5,944 nucleotides of DNA from CAUZJO01 sp963580245 (GTDB lineage Bacteria > Sumerlaeota > Sumerlaeia > MVZB01): positions 1 to 5,944 of the forward strand of contig CAUZJO010000201.1 in assembly GCA_963580245.1 (NCBI GenBank). The letters are read 5' to 3'. Below the pieces are notes generated by a model that was given only the letters and a program-made list of their open reading frames with translations, did not search any database and was not told the origin of the DNA. The stretch's first letter is position 1, and each line of letters starts with the position of its first letter. Shown here one piece after another: positions 1-5,938 of this stretch. A program made the position numbers and the translations under genes.

Positions 1-344
1 CCGTCGCTTCGCTTCGGGGACGGGCCGCGCCACGCAACGGCATCAGCAGGGGCGGCTTGTTGACCGCTCAAAACACGCAACAGGCAACCACAGGTTCCAC
101 CTTAAATTCGCCGGTTCGTGGTCTAAGCTTGGGGGGAGGCGCAAGGAATCCCACCGGAAAGGATCGCATTCGTTGTTGACCTGTAATCTTCTTCGCGATT
201 ATGGTGTGTTTGCGTTCATTTTTATGGGAGCCTGACAGTGGGAACTTTAAGTCAAGTGAGTCGAATCTTCACCTCAGCCCTTTTAATGAGGAATCTCAAT
301 ACGCCCCCCATCCCGCGTGAGCGGACTTAAGGCACCGCGGCATC
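1..344. other. Intergenic region with no supported gene
   Basis: This stretch lies downstream of the AlgJ-like gene and runs to the window edge. Plus-strand frame 2 is open from base 2 to a TGA near 233-235 and frame 3 is open for about 58 codons, but both translations are rich in Arg, His, Ser and Gly, show no recognisable motif and have no convincing start, so I do not call them. At the extreme left a 5-bp inverted repeat (CCGTC at 1-5, GACGG at 19-23) encloses a GCTTCGCTTC loop; this may be the edge of an interspersed GC-rich repeat or of a hairpin cut by the window. Just past the AlgJ-like stop there is only a 4-bp stem (313-316 with 321-324) without a T tract on the minus strand, so no intrinsic terminator is evident. 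Confidence 0.5.
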
Positions 345-2609
345 TCAGGGGAGCTCGACCGTTTCCCACTTAGCAGGCCGCATGAATAACCGGGTTATCA
401 CCCCCCAGATTACGACGCGGGCCTGGTCCAATACCTCAGTTCCTTGCGACGCGAGGAGGGCCGCCGCCTTGGGACTGCTGCGCGCTTTTCCGATTGTCTT
501 GACGGGGATCCCAGTCTTTTGAGCAAGGAAGGAGCCCAGCCTTCTTTTCTGACCCCCGTGGAGTACCATGCTATCGCCCACCACAATTATGGGGGCCGTC
601 TCCGGCTCGGTGTACTGTCCCCCGGCCGCGTTGGTGACCCTATTCCACTCGGTCATGGCGGGGGCCGGCTCGGCCGAGTTATCGAGCACGTATTGTAGGA
701 GACCGGTGGGTTCGGTGAGCTGCGTTCGAATAACCTCGAGCGGCTGGGAAAGCGACTCCTCGAACGCGTAGTCGGCAAGCCGCCGGGCCAGTTCCCGCGC
801 GGCGACCTCTATCCCTTCGGGATCCCAATGATAATCCCGCGGATGAAAAAACGTTGTGTCGCGCCCCTTATCGCGAAGCCCACGGTAGAGCGTCAGGAGG
901 TCTACGACTTCCATCCCGGCCTCAGCCAGTCTCGCCATGATATAGGGCGTTACGGGCGAGTCCATGGCCATCTCGTCAAGGTCGAATAGCTTCTCTGGAA
1001 AGACCTCCACGCGAAGGGGAATGACCAGGACTATCAAGTCGATACCCCGCGCGCGCAGTTGCCGTTCCAGATCGCTTATCACCGCAAGCACATGTTCAAT
1101 GCCGGCAGAGCCCCTAACAGAATTCGGCATTCCAGGCGCTTCGGGCAGCGATTCCTCCAATTCGATGAAGATGAAGCCGTCGTCTCCTCGAACACCGGCC
1201 GTTCCCGGACGCTTCGGCTGCACTTGCAACGTGTCGCGTTGGGTAGTCCAGGCATTAAGCTTTTCGACGGCAGCGGCGCGCAGGGGCATGTAATTGCCCC
1301 ACCATTGCTCGAATCCACCATGGGCTGCAACTTGCTCTTCGAGGGCTATACGCTGAGCCTTCGCGCGGTCGTTTCTTGCTTCCAGTTCCCCACGCCGAAT
1401 CGCCACCTGGATAGGATCGGGAATCGGAGCAGGACTTCCCTTCAGCGTTGCACTTGGAATCCCGTTCTCAGCACCCGTGTTCTCACCGCGACGACCTGGC
1501 GAACCGAGTGTGCGCCCCGCTTTCACTGTCAGGCCGAGGGCGCGCCCCCCCGCATCGTAGTAGAGCGGAAGCAGGAAATCCTCCACCGCGTCATCTGCAA
1601 AGAAGTAATTCTCCAAATGTCCATTGGCGCTCAAAGGTTCCAGCGAGAGTTCTACATCCTGCCCGATCTGCGTTTCGCAAAAATCCAGGGCCGTGCCGTC
1701 CAGAATGACCCAATGAAGGACGTATAAGCGCTCGCCTTCCAAGTCGCCCGAGCGTAGCTCCTTAATCGAATAGGTGAAGACGGCTAGAGCTTCCCCGTAC
1801 GGCGCGAGTTCCTGGAGCGTTGGAATAGTGGAGATGCCCGTCAGGGTTGCCAACAATTCTATTGAGGGCACCGGAGGAATGGAGGTCCGTATCATGGCCT
1901 GCTCCGCAATGAGACTGCGCACGGCATCTGACTCAAACGCCCCTGCATAGAGGGCCATCCCTTCAATCGCACCAGGCCACCAGGCGCCATTACCAGCATT
2001 TCCGCCGAAAGCGGCTGTAGTAAACTGCCGCTGCGCGGGTATGGGAAAGCCTGACAGTTCTATCACCGGAGCAGCGTTCGCGTAAACGTACATACCCGAT
2101 TCATCAAAGACCATAACGAGGGTGAGCGGCTCCCTCGCTGTCACTGTGGCAAGACGCCGCCGCGCCTTCCCACTTATCAAAAAGAGCGCCTCACCATCCT
2201 GCGATACCGTAAGCAGTGCTTTGGTCGGATCGGGGCCAAGCCGGAGTATGGGAACCTGGATGGCGGTGGAAGCCTCCTCGGGGATGATCCCCAGATAGAT
2301 CGTCACGGACGCATGGGTTTGCGTCCCCATGGCCGTGGGGCTAAGACCTTGGGCGTGGTACGCGCCCTTGTGGAGCAGCAGACGTCCAGCATGGTCACGT
2401 CGGGCCATCCCCTTCCGAACCAGGGATACTTCGCGCGTAACAATACCGTCGTCCCCGTATATCGTGAGCCCTTCATTCCGCGCAACAAAGCTTACTAGGG
2501 GCAACGCTCCGACCGGCGTTTCCGCCGCAGCCGTGAAATTTGAGGCCGCCCCAAGGAACAGCCCAGCGAAACACACTATTATCGCGTGGGGGAATACAGC
2601 TAACATCAT
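345..2609 (-). CDS. Secreted LamG-domain protein with C-terminal AlgJ/AlgX-like SGNH (polysaccharide O-acetyltransferase-type) domain
   Basis: A 754-residue protein. Residues 1-29 look like a Sec signal peptide: a hydrophobic core without basic residues, ending AAA before E30, a good signal peptidase I site. Residues about 38-235 resemble a LamG/concanavalin A-like jelly-roll, ending in the typical WWPG (210-213), IEGMALY and helix-start pattern. Residues about 250-365 form a second, probably beta-rich segment I cannot assign. Residues 400-460 are charged and probably helical. From about 472 (GVRGDDGFIFI) the sequence follows AlgJ/AlgX: a core beta strand IDLIVLVIPL (523-532), the D592-Y-H594-W motif and G678-D679-S680, giving an Asp/His/Ser triad equivalent to the family's. 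AlgJ/AlgX proteins act in the periplasm and acetylate exopolysaccharide using acetyl groups passed by an MBOAT protein (AlgI); no MBOAT gene is in the window. The start is the first of two tandem ATGs; an in-frame TAG lies 30 bases upstream and no other start codon intervenes. Acetyl transfer is inferred; a plain esterase role cannot be excluded. Confidence 0.85.
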   Translation of the reverse strand: MMLAVFPHAIIVCFAGLFLGAASNFTAAAETPVGALPLVSFVARNEGLTIYGDDGIVTREVSLVRKGMARRDHAGRLLLHKGAYHAQGLSPTAMGTQTHASVTIYLGIIPEEASTAIQVPILRLGPDPTKALLTVSQDGEALFLISGKARRRLATVTAREPLTLVMVFDESGMYVYANAAPVIELSGFPIPAQRQFTTAAFGGNAGNGAWWPGAIEGMALYAGAFESDAVRSLIAEQAMIRTSIPPVPSIELLATLTGISTIPTLQELAPYGEALAVFTYSIKELRSGDLEGERLYVLHWVILDGTALDFCETQIGQDVELSLEPLSANGHLENYFFADDAVEDFLLPLYYDAGGRALGLTVKAGRTLGSPGRRGENTGAENGIPSATLKGSPAPIPDPIQVAIRRGELEARNDRAKAQRIALEEQVAAHGGFEQWWGNYMPLRAAAVEKLNAWTTQRDTLQVQPKRPGTAGVRGDDGFIFIELEESLPEAPGMPNSVRGSAGIEHVLAVISDLERQLRARGIDLIVLVIPLRVEVFPEKLFDLDEMAMDSPVTPYIMARLAEAGMEVVDLLTLYRGLRDKGRDTTFFHPRDYHWDPEGIEVAARELARRLADYAFEESLSQPLEVIRTQLTEPTGLLQYVLDNSAEPAPAMTEWNRVTNAAGGQYTEPETAPIIVVGDSMVLHGGQKRRLGSFLAQKTGIPVKTIGKARSSPKAAALLASQGTEVLDQARVVIWGVITRLFMRPAKWETVELP

Positions 2610-2613
2610 AGCT

Positions 2614-2634
2614 GGCCGACTCCGGCCTCCTCCC
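2614..2634 (-). promoter_or_regulatory. Distant Shine-Dalgarno with hairpin before the AlgJ-like start
   Basis: On the minus strand a strong purine-rich GGGAGGAGG (2634-2626) is the only plausible ribosome binding site for the AlgJ-like gene, but 16 bases separate it from the first ATG (2609), longer than usual. The gap is almost filled by a perfect 5-bp stem with 4-base loop (GGCCG, GAGT, CGGCC; 2627-2614), followed by AGCT and the ATG. If the stem forms, it removes 14 bases from the path and leaves GGGAGGA about 4 bases plus one helix width from the start. It also uses the last GG of the Shine-Dalgarno stretch, so it could either help or hinder ribosome loading. Confidence 0.55.
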
Positions 2635-2638
2635 TAGT

Positions 2639-2651
2639 TTGACTCCGTCAA
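2639..2651. repeat. Inverted repeat TTGAC-N3-GTCAA in the leader
   Basis: A perfect 5-bp inverted repeat with a 3-base spacer, 30 bases upstream of the AlgJ-like start. It could be a small operator half-site pair in DNA or a weak hairpin in RNA. It is one of four consecutive short perfect inverted repeats in this leader; taken alone it would not be remarkable. Confidence 0.5.
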
Positions 2652-2657
2652 TTTCCA

Positions 2658-2689
2658 CCGGTGCAACCGGCAGTCGCTCCGACTGCTGG
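2658..2689. repeat. Two overlapping, mutually exclusive hairpins in the leader
   Basis: Hairpin A is CCGGT-GCA-ACCGG (2658-2670), a perfect 5-bp stem. Hairpin B is GCAGTCG-CTC-CGACTGC (2670-2686), a perfect 7-bp stem; on the plus strand it extends to 10 bp (2667-2689) with one G-U pair, while on the minus strand that pair becomes an A-C mismatch. The two share bases 2667-2670 and cannot both form fully. Neither is followed by a T tract on either strand, so a standard intrinsic terminator is unlikely. B may nonetheless protect or end the upstream peroxiredoxin transcript, or both may form an attenuator-like switch; this is inference. Confidence 0.5.
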
Positions 2690-2777
2690 GCACGCATAAA
2701 ATCGATCCTTGGCGGCCAGCTTGCTCGCCCGTTCCCAGACATGGCGTGGCTTCGAGGCGCCGAAACTGGAAGTAGCC

Positions 2778-3251
2778 TTACCCGGCCAGTCCCTTCACCG
2801 CTTCGAGCACCTGCTTGTCGTGACCGGGGACTTTGACTTTGCGCCAGGCGCGGTGGAACTTGCCGTCCTTGCCGATGACGAACGTCGAGCGCTCGACGCC
2901 CATGTACTTCCTCCCATACATACTCTTCTCGACCCAGACGCCGTACTTTTGGCACACGGCTTTGTCCTCGTCGGCGAGCAGCGGGAAGTTGAGGTCGTGT
3001 TTCTCGATGAATTTGTGGTGCGACGCGATCGAATCGGGGCTGACGCCCAACACGACGGCACCCAGCTTATGCAACCGGGCCGACCCGTCGCGAAACGCGC
3101 ACGCCTCCTTGGCGCACCCCGACGTGTTGTCCTTGGGATAGAAGTAAAGCACAACGATTTTTTTGTCGGCGAAATCCCTGAGCGCCACCTTTCCCCCATC
3201 GGAGGAAGGGAGCGAAAACGCGGGGGCCTTTTTTCCTGCTTCGGCTGGCAA
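2778..3251 (-). CDS. bcp: Thioredoxin-dependent peroxiredoxin, Bcp/PrxQ type
   Basis: A 157-residue cytoplasmic thiol peroxidase that reduces hydrogen peroxide and organic hydroperoxides, with electrons normally supplied by thioredoxin. From the TTG start, the peroxidatic motif PxxxTxxC is P39-T43-C46, the presumed resolving Cys is C51 (the five-residue spacing of Bcp/PrxQ enzymes with an internal disulfide), and the conserved active-site Arg is R121. The following blocks LGVSPDS, FPLLADED, YGVW and the GKDGK turn also match the family. The usual TPGCT is changed to TSGCA, sparing the catalytic Thr and Cys. The same frame continues upstream to an ATG at 3341, but those 30 residues are low in family resemblance and lack a good ribosome site; the TTG at 3251 has AGGAGGG six bases upstream and gives the normal family length (E. 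coli Bcp is 156 aa). It lies 102 bases after the symporter stop and may be read through from it or have its own promoter. Confidence 0.95.
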   Translation of the reverse strand: MPAEAGKKAPAFSLPSSDGGKVALRDFADKKIVVLYFYPKDNTSGCAKEACAFRDGSARLHKLGAVVLGVSPDSIASHHKFIEKHDLNFPLLADEDKAVCQKYGVWVEKSMYGRKYMGVERSTFVIGKDGKFHRAWRKVKVPGHDKQVLEAVKGLAG

Positions 3252-3257
3252 TGGACA

Positions 3258-3264
3258 CCCTCCT
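3258..3264 (-). promoter_or_regulatory. Strong Shine-Dalgarno that decides the peroxiredoxin TTG start
   Basis: On the minus strand AGGAGGG (3264-3258) is followed by six bases and then TTG (3251-3249). The match to the anti-Shine-Dalgarno sequence and the spacing are near ideal, and the resulting N-terminus begins directly at the conserved peroxiredoxin fold (APAFSLP). This outweighs the upstream ATG at 3341. Confidence 0.85.
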
Positions 3265-3353
3265 GTATTCAAATCCTGTTCAGCACGTCCATCGCCCCCT
3301 GTCGAGGGTTTCGGCAGTTGATCTTCCCGACCGGGCCTCAAGTTCCGCGTCGA

Positions 3354-4934
3354 TCACCATCCGTACCACAACACGAAGACGACGACAACCACGATCGCGA
3401 TCTCGTAGGGGACCGAGCGACGCCACCATGGCCGCATTGACTCGGTCGGGTCGCGAACGACTTCGAATCGTTCGACGATTCCGCAGCGGTGGTCGTAAAG
3501 CGTCTGCCCGATCAGGCCGATCCAGGAGACAATAAAGACCCAGATCGCGCGCCACACCGGGTCTCCCAACCAGACGGGGATTTCGATCCCGAACGACCGG
3601 ACGCGATCGGTGTAAAGCGCCATCAGGACCAATCCCACGCCGGCACCCAGCACCACCGACGTCAATCCCGAGCGGCGGCTGGCTCGCGGGAAGAGGCCCA
3701 CGGCGAGATACGGCGTGGCCATCGGCATGAACAGTGTTCCGGTCACGGCGATATAAAACGGGACGATGCCGCCCATGCGCTCGACGAAAAAAGCGAGATA
3801 CGTCCCCAAGACGATCGCGACCAGCGAGGCAAATCGCGCGAACAGCAAGTAGTGGCCCTCAGCCGCATGCGGCCTGATGAAACGGCGATAGAGGTCGATG
3901 GTGAGCAGGCTGGAGACGGCCGTGCCGATCCCCGCGCCGGTCGACATCGTCGCCACGAGCATCGCCGCCACCCCCGCCCCCAATAGTCCGGGGGGCAGAT
4001 AGCGTTCCATCATCATCGGATAGATCTTATCGGCCTTTTCCGCGGCGATGCCCGGATGCAACGCCGCGCCGGCGATTCCCACCAACATAATGGCCGAGCC
4101 GAAGACCCAATAGATCGGCAGGTAACCCAGCGTTCCCAACCGGGCGTCATTGACCGAGCGAGCGGCGAGCACGCGCTGGGCGACGGCCTGGTTGATCAGC
4201 GGGTACGTGGCGACGGTCAGCGTCATGCCGATCAGGTAAATCCAGACCGGGACGCCCGGCTGCGAATAGCCTCCGATGTGCATGAGCTGGGGCGTCGAGG
4301 CCAAACGCTCGCTCAGACCACCGAAGCCGCCCACTTCGCCCCAAACCAGGATGAAGATGGTCACGCCCGAGAAGAGCATCAGGATCATCTGCGGCACCGC
4401 GGCCATCACGGCGCTGAGTTGACCGCCGAGGAACGTGTAGACGACCATCGCCGCCATCGAGATCAGGATCGCCGCCATGGGATCCCCCACTTTGAGGACC
4501 ACCTCGAACATTTGTGCCGTCGCGTATACGACGATGGCGATCGCCACCGTCCGGTACATGATCTGGATGATCATGCTGAACACGCGCAGCGAGCGCGTGT
4601 AACGCTCCTCCAGGAACTCCGCGTTCGTAAAGATCTTGTGCTTAAACAGCGATGGAATAACCCAACGTGCCAACGCCATGAATCCGAACGTCATATAAGC
4701 GAAAACCAAGCCGACGCCGGTCATCCCGATGCGATAACCGAGGCCCGAGGTGGAGACGAAATCGCTAGAGTCGACCGAGTCGGCGCCCTGCGCGACGCTG
4801 ACCTGCCACCAGCGCAGCTTGCGCCCGGCCAACAGGTAATCCTCGAGCGATTTGACCCGGCACCCGAAGAGTATCCCCACCAAGCTCGTCCCGACGATCC
4901 AGACGACGACGATGATCCAGTCAATGGGTTGCAT
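3354..4934 (-). CDS. Sodium:solute symporter family (SSS) transporter
   Basis: A 526-residue inner-membrane protein with about 13 hydrophobic segments, the first at residues 5-24 and the last at 508-525, as expected for SSS/SGLT-type carriers that couple solute import to sodium entry. Family blocks seen are EDYLLAGRKL (31-40) after the first helix, YTFLGG (166-171) followed by AAVPQM, QRVLAARSVNDAR (253-265), and the helix ending MSTGAGIGTAVSSLLTIDLYR, where S331 and T332 match the Ser/Thr pair that binds sodium in PutP. Position 172 is Gln where the family signature usually has Leu, Met or Phe. The segment just after EDYLLAGRKL is unusually acidic and serine-rich (GADSVDSSDF, 50-59). Substrate is not predictable: sugars, organic acids, amino acids and polyols are all carried by relatives. 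The start is ATG with a weak GAGAG nine bases upstream, 30 bases after the dehydrogenase stop, suggesting one operon. Confidence 0.93.
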   Translation of the reverse strand: MQPIDWIIVVVWIVGTSLVGILFGCRVKSLEDYLLAGRKLRWWQVSVAQGADSVDSSDFVSTSGLGYRIGMTGVGLVFAYMTFGFMALARWVIPSLFKHKIFTNAEFLEERYTRSLRVFSMIIQIMYRTVAIAIVVYATAQMFEVVLKVGDPMAAILISMAAMVVYTFLGGQLSAVMAAVPQMILMLFSGVTIFILVWGEVGGFGGLSERLASTPQLMHIGGYSQPGVPVWIYLIGMTLTVATYPLINQAVAQRVLAARSVNDARLGTLGYLPIYWVFGSAIMLVGIAGAALHPGIAAEKADKIYPMMMERYLPPGLLGAGVAAMLVATMSTGAGIGTAVSSLLTIDLYRRFIRPHAAEGHYLLFARFASLVAIVLGTYLAFFVERMGGIVPFYIAVTGTLFMPMATPYLAVGLFPRASRRSGLTSVVLGAGVGLVLMALYTDRVRSFGIEIPVWLGDPVWRAIWVFIVSWIGLIGQTLYDHRCGIVERFEVVRDPTESMRPWWRRSVPYEIAIVVVVVFVLWYGW

Positions 4935-4964
4935 GGGTTCGGTCTCTCGTGAAGAATCGGCGGT

Positions 4965-5726
4965 TCATTGGGCGGGTGGCACCTGAATGGCTGACGACAG
5001 GCCGCCATCGACAATCACGGACTCCCCGGTCACGTAGGAGGACATATCCGAAGCCAGGAACAGCGCGACACTGGCGACTTCTTCGGGTTGCGCGTTGCGC
5101 TTGAGCAGGCTCATCTGGGCGATCCTCTTGCGATGGTCCTCCGTGATGTCGCGCCACATCCCGGTGACGATGGCACCGGGGAGAATCGTGTTGACGCGGA
5201 TCGTCGGGGCGTAATCGGCCGCCATCGCGCGCGTCATCGAGAGTAAAGCCCCCTTGGAAGCCTGATAGGCCAAGTGGGAGGCGTAGCCGCGAACGGCGTG
5301 CACCGAACCGGTGATCACGATCGCCCCACCGCCCTGCTTGAGCATGATCGGCGCGCCGTAACGGGCCAGCGCATAGGTCGGCTTGACGCAAACGTCGAGG
5401 GTCCTGTCCCATTGTGCTTCAGTGAGTTGGGTGGCGTCGCCCGGCGTATACGCGGCCGCGTTGCTCAAGATGATATCCAATCGCCCATAACGGTCGACCG
5501 TCGCCCGCACCGCGGCTTCGATCTGCCGCATCTCCGCGACGTCGGTCTTGAGGAAGAACGCATCTCCCGACGCCGCTCGAATCGACTCCGCGGTTTCCTC
5601 GCCCCCGACTTCCTCCATGTCCAGGACCGCCACCTTGGCTCCTTCACGCGCAAACGCCCGCGCGCTGGCCCTCCCAATCCCCGAAGCCGCCCCCGTTACC
5701 AATGCCACTTTGCCTTCCAACATCAT
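4965..5726 (-). CDS. Classical short-chain dehydrogenase/reductase (SDR), probably NAD-dependent
   Basis: A 253-residue soluble Rossmann-fold oxidoreductase. The cofactor loop is T11-G-A-A-S-G-I-G18. D36 at the end of the second strand favours NAD over NADP. D62 contacts adenine in relatives. The usual NNAG is SNAA (88-91). The catalytic Ser, Tyr and Lys are S141, Y154 and K158 in the YxxxK motif, with P183-G184 after and the standard C-terminal YVTGESVIVDGG. The fourth catalytic residue, an Asn in the VNL-type block of helix 4, is replaced by Cys (C113 in DVCVK). Length is normal for the family. The start is the first of two tandem ATGs, with GGAGG (5740-5736) nine bases upstream. It is followed by the symporter after 30 bases, so it plausibly acts on what that carrier imports, or on a product of it; the alcohol or ketone substrate is unknown. 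Confidence 0.95.
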   Translation of the reverse strand: MMLEGKVALVTGAASGIGRASARAFAREGAKVAVLDMEEVGGEETAESIRAASGDAFFLKTDVAEMRQIEAAVRATVDRYGRLDIILSNAAAYTPGDATQLTEAQWDRTLDVCVKPTYALARYGAPIMLKQGGGAIVITGSVHAVRGYASHLAYQASKGALLSMTRAMAADYAPTIRVNTILPGAIVTGMWRDITEDHRKRIAQMSLLKRNAQPEEVASVALFLASDMSSYVTGESVIVDGGLSSAIQVPPAQ

Positions 5727-5938
5727 CTCACACCGCCTCCGGTTCGTGGTTGATCAAACACGCCATTCAAATGGCCATTGACCAATTGGTTCTTCACCCC
5801 ATCCAAAATCGATACGTTATCCTGCTTGGTGACGGAGGGAAAGTCATCCAGTTTCTCTTCGACGACCTGAACGAGCAGATCAACGAGGATCTCGTCGACG
5901 ACTATCTTCGTATTCGCGGCGTCATGTTCAGAACCCAT
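5723..5938 (-). CDS. Doubtful small hypothetical ORF overlapping the SDR start
   Basis: An open frame of 71 codons from ATG at 5938 to a TGA that overlaps the SDR start as ATGA. I recognise no family. The predicted product is acidic, rich in Val, Asp, Leu and Asn, has no Cys, Trp or Tyr, and residues about 11-33 could form an amphipathic helix (KIVVDEILVDLLVQVVEEKL). The overlap would suit translational coupling, but it is weak evidence because the tandem ATGATG of the SDR always supplies a TGA in this frame. Only six bases precede the ATG in the window, so no ribosome site can be judged and the frame may be the end of a longer gene. The AT-rich palindrome cluster lies inside it, which argues for non-coding regulatory DNA in its last third. 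The opposite strand is also open here. Confidence 0.27.
   Translation of the reverse strand: MGSEHDAANTKIVVDEILVDLLVQVVEEKLDDFPSVTKQDNVSILDGVKNQLVNGHLNGVFDQPRTGGGVR
5736..5740 (-). promoter_or_regulatory. Ribosome binding site of the SDR gene
   Basis: GGAGG on the minus strand lies nine bases before the first ATG (5726) and twelve before the second (5723). The spacing favours the first ATG. Confidence 0.75.
5750..5790. promoter_or_regulatory. Palindrome cluster upstream of the SDR-symporter genes
   Basis: Three perfect palindromes lie 24 to 64 bases upstream of the SDR start: TTGATCAA (5750-5757), AATGGCCATT (5770-5779) and ACCAATTGGT (5781-5790). The middle one also forms a second inverted repeat with a neighbouring GCCATT (5762-5767, spacer CA, then AATGGC). 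The surrounding 60 bases are about 43% GC, lower than the flanking genes. The position fits an operator/promoter for the SDR-symporter pair. I could not identify a convincing -35/-10 pair, so the promoter itself is not called. Confidence 0.4.

Noticed and set aside
111..122. 12-mer CCGGTTCGTGGT also present at 5739-5750
   Set aside because: About one repeated 12-mer is expected by chance in a window this long, and the flanks do not match.
176..205. Possible plus-strand promoter: TTGACC at 176-181 and TATGGT at 200-205, 18-base spacer
   Set aside because: The -10 match is poor, no plus-strand gene follows, and such matches are common by chance.
313..324. CCGC-GTGA-GCGG hairpin downstream of the AlgJ-like stop as a terminator
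   Set aside because: The stem is only four base pairs and has no T tract on the minus strand.
1059..1727. 222-codon open frame on the plus strand
   Set aside because: It is antisense to the AlgJ-like gene, shows no domain and has no ribosome site of note. The minus-strand frame has clear catalytic motifs.
2473..2955. 160-codon minus-strand frame spanning the peroxiredoxin end, the leader and the AlgJ-like start
   Set aside because: It overlaps two well-supported genes out of frame and its translation is Arg/Pro/Ser-rich without recognisable features.
3252..3341. N-terminal extension of the peroxiredoxin to an ATG at 3341
   Set aside because: The 30 extra residues do not resemble the family, and the TTG at 3251 has a far better ribosome site and gives the standard length.
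3489..3986. 165-codon open frame on the plus strand
   Set aside because: It is antisense to the symporter and has a low-complexity Arg/Asp/His/Gly composition typical of shadows.
4056..4952. 298-codon open frame on the plus strand
   Set aside because: It lies antisense to the symporter, and its translation is dominated by His, Arg, Asp and Gln with no motif. It is the usual antisense shadow of a GC-rich membrane protein gene.
5274..5753. 159-codon open frame on the plus strand
   Set aside because: It is antisense to the SDR, whose motifs are complete in the minus frame.
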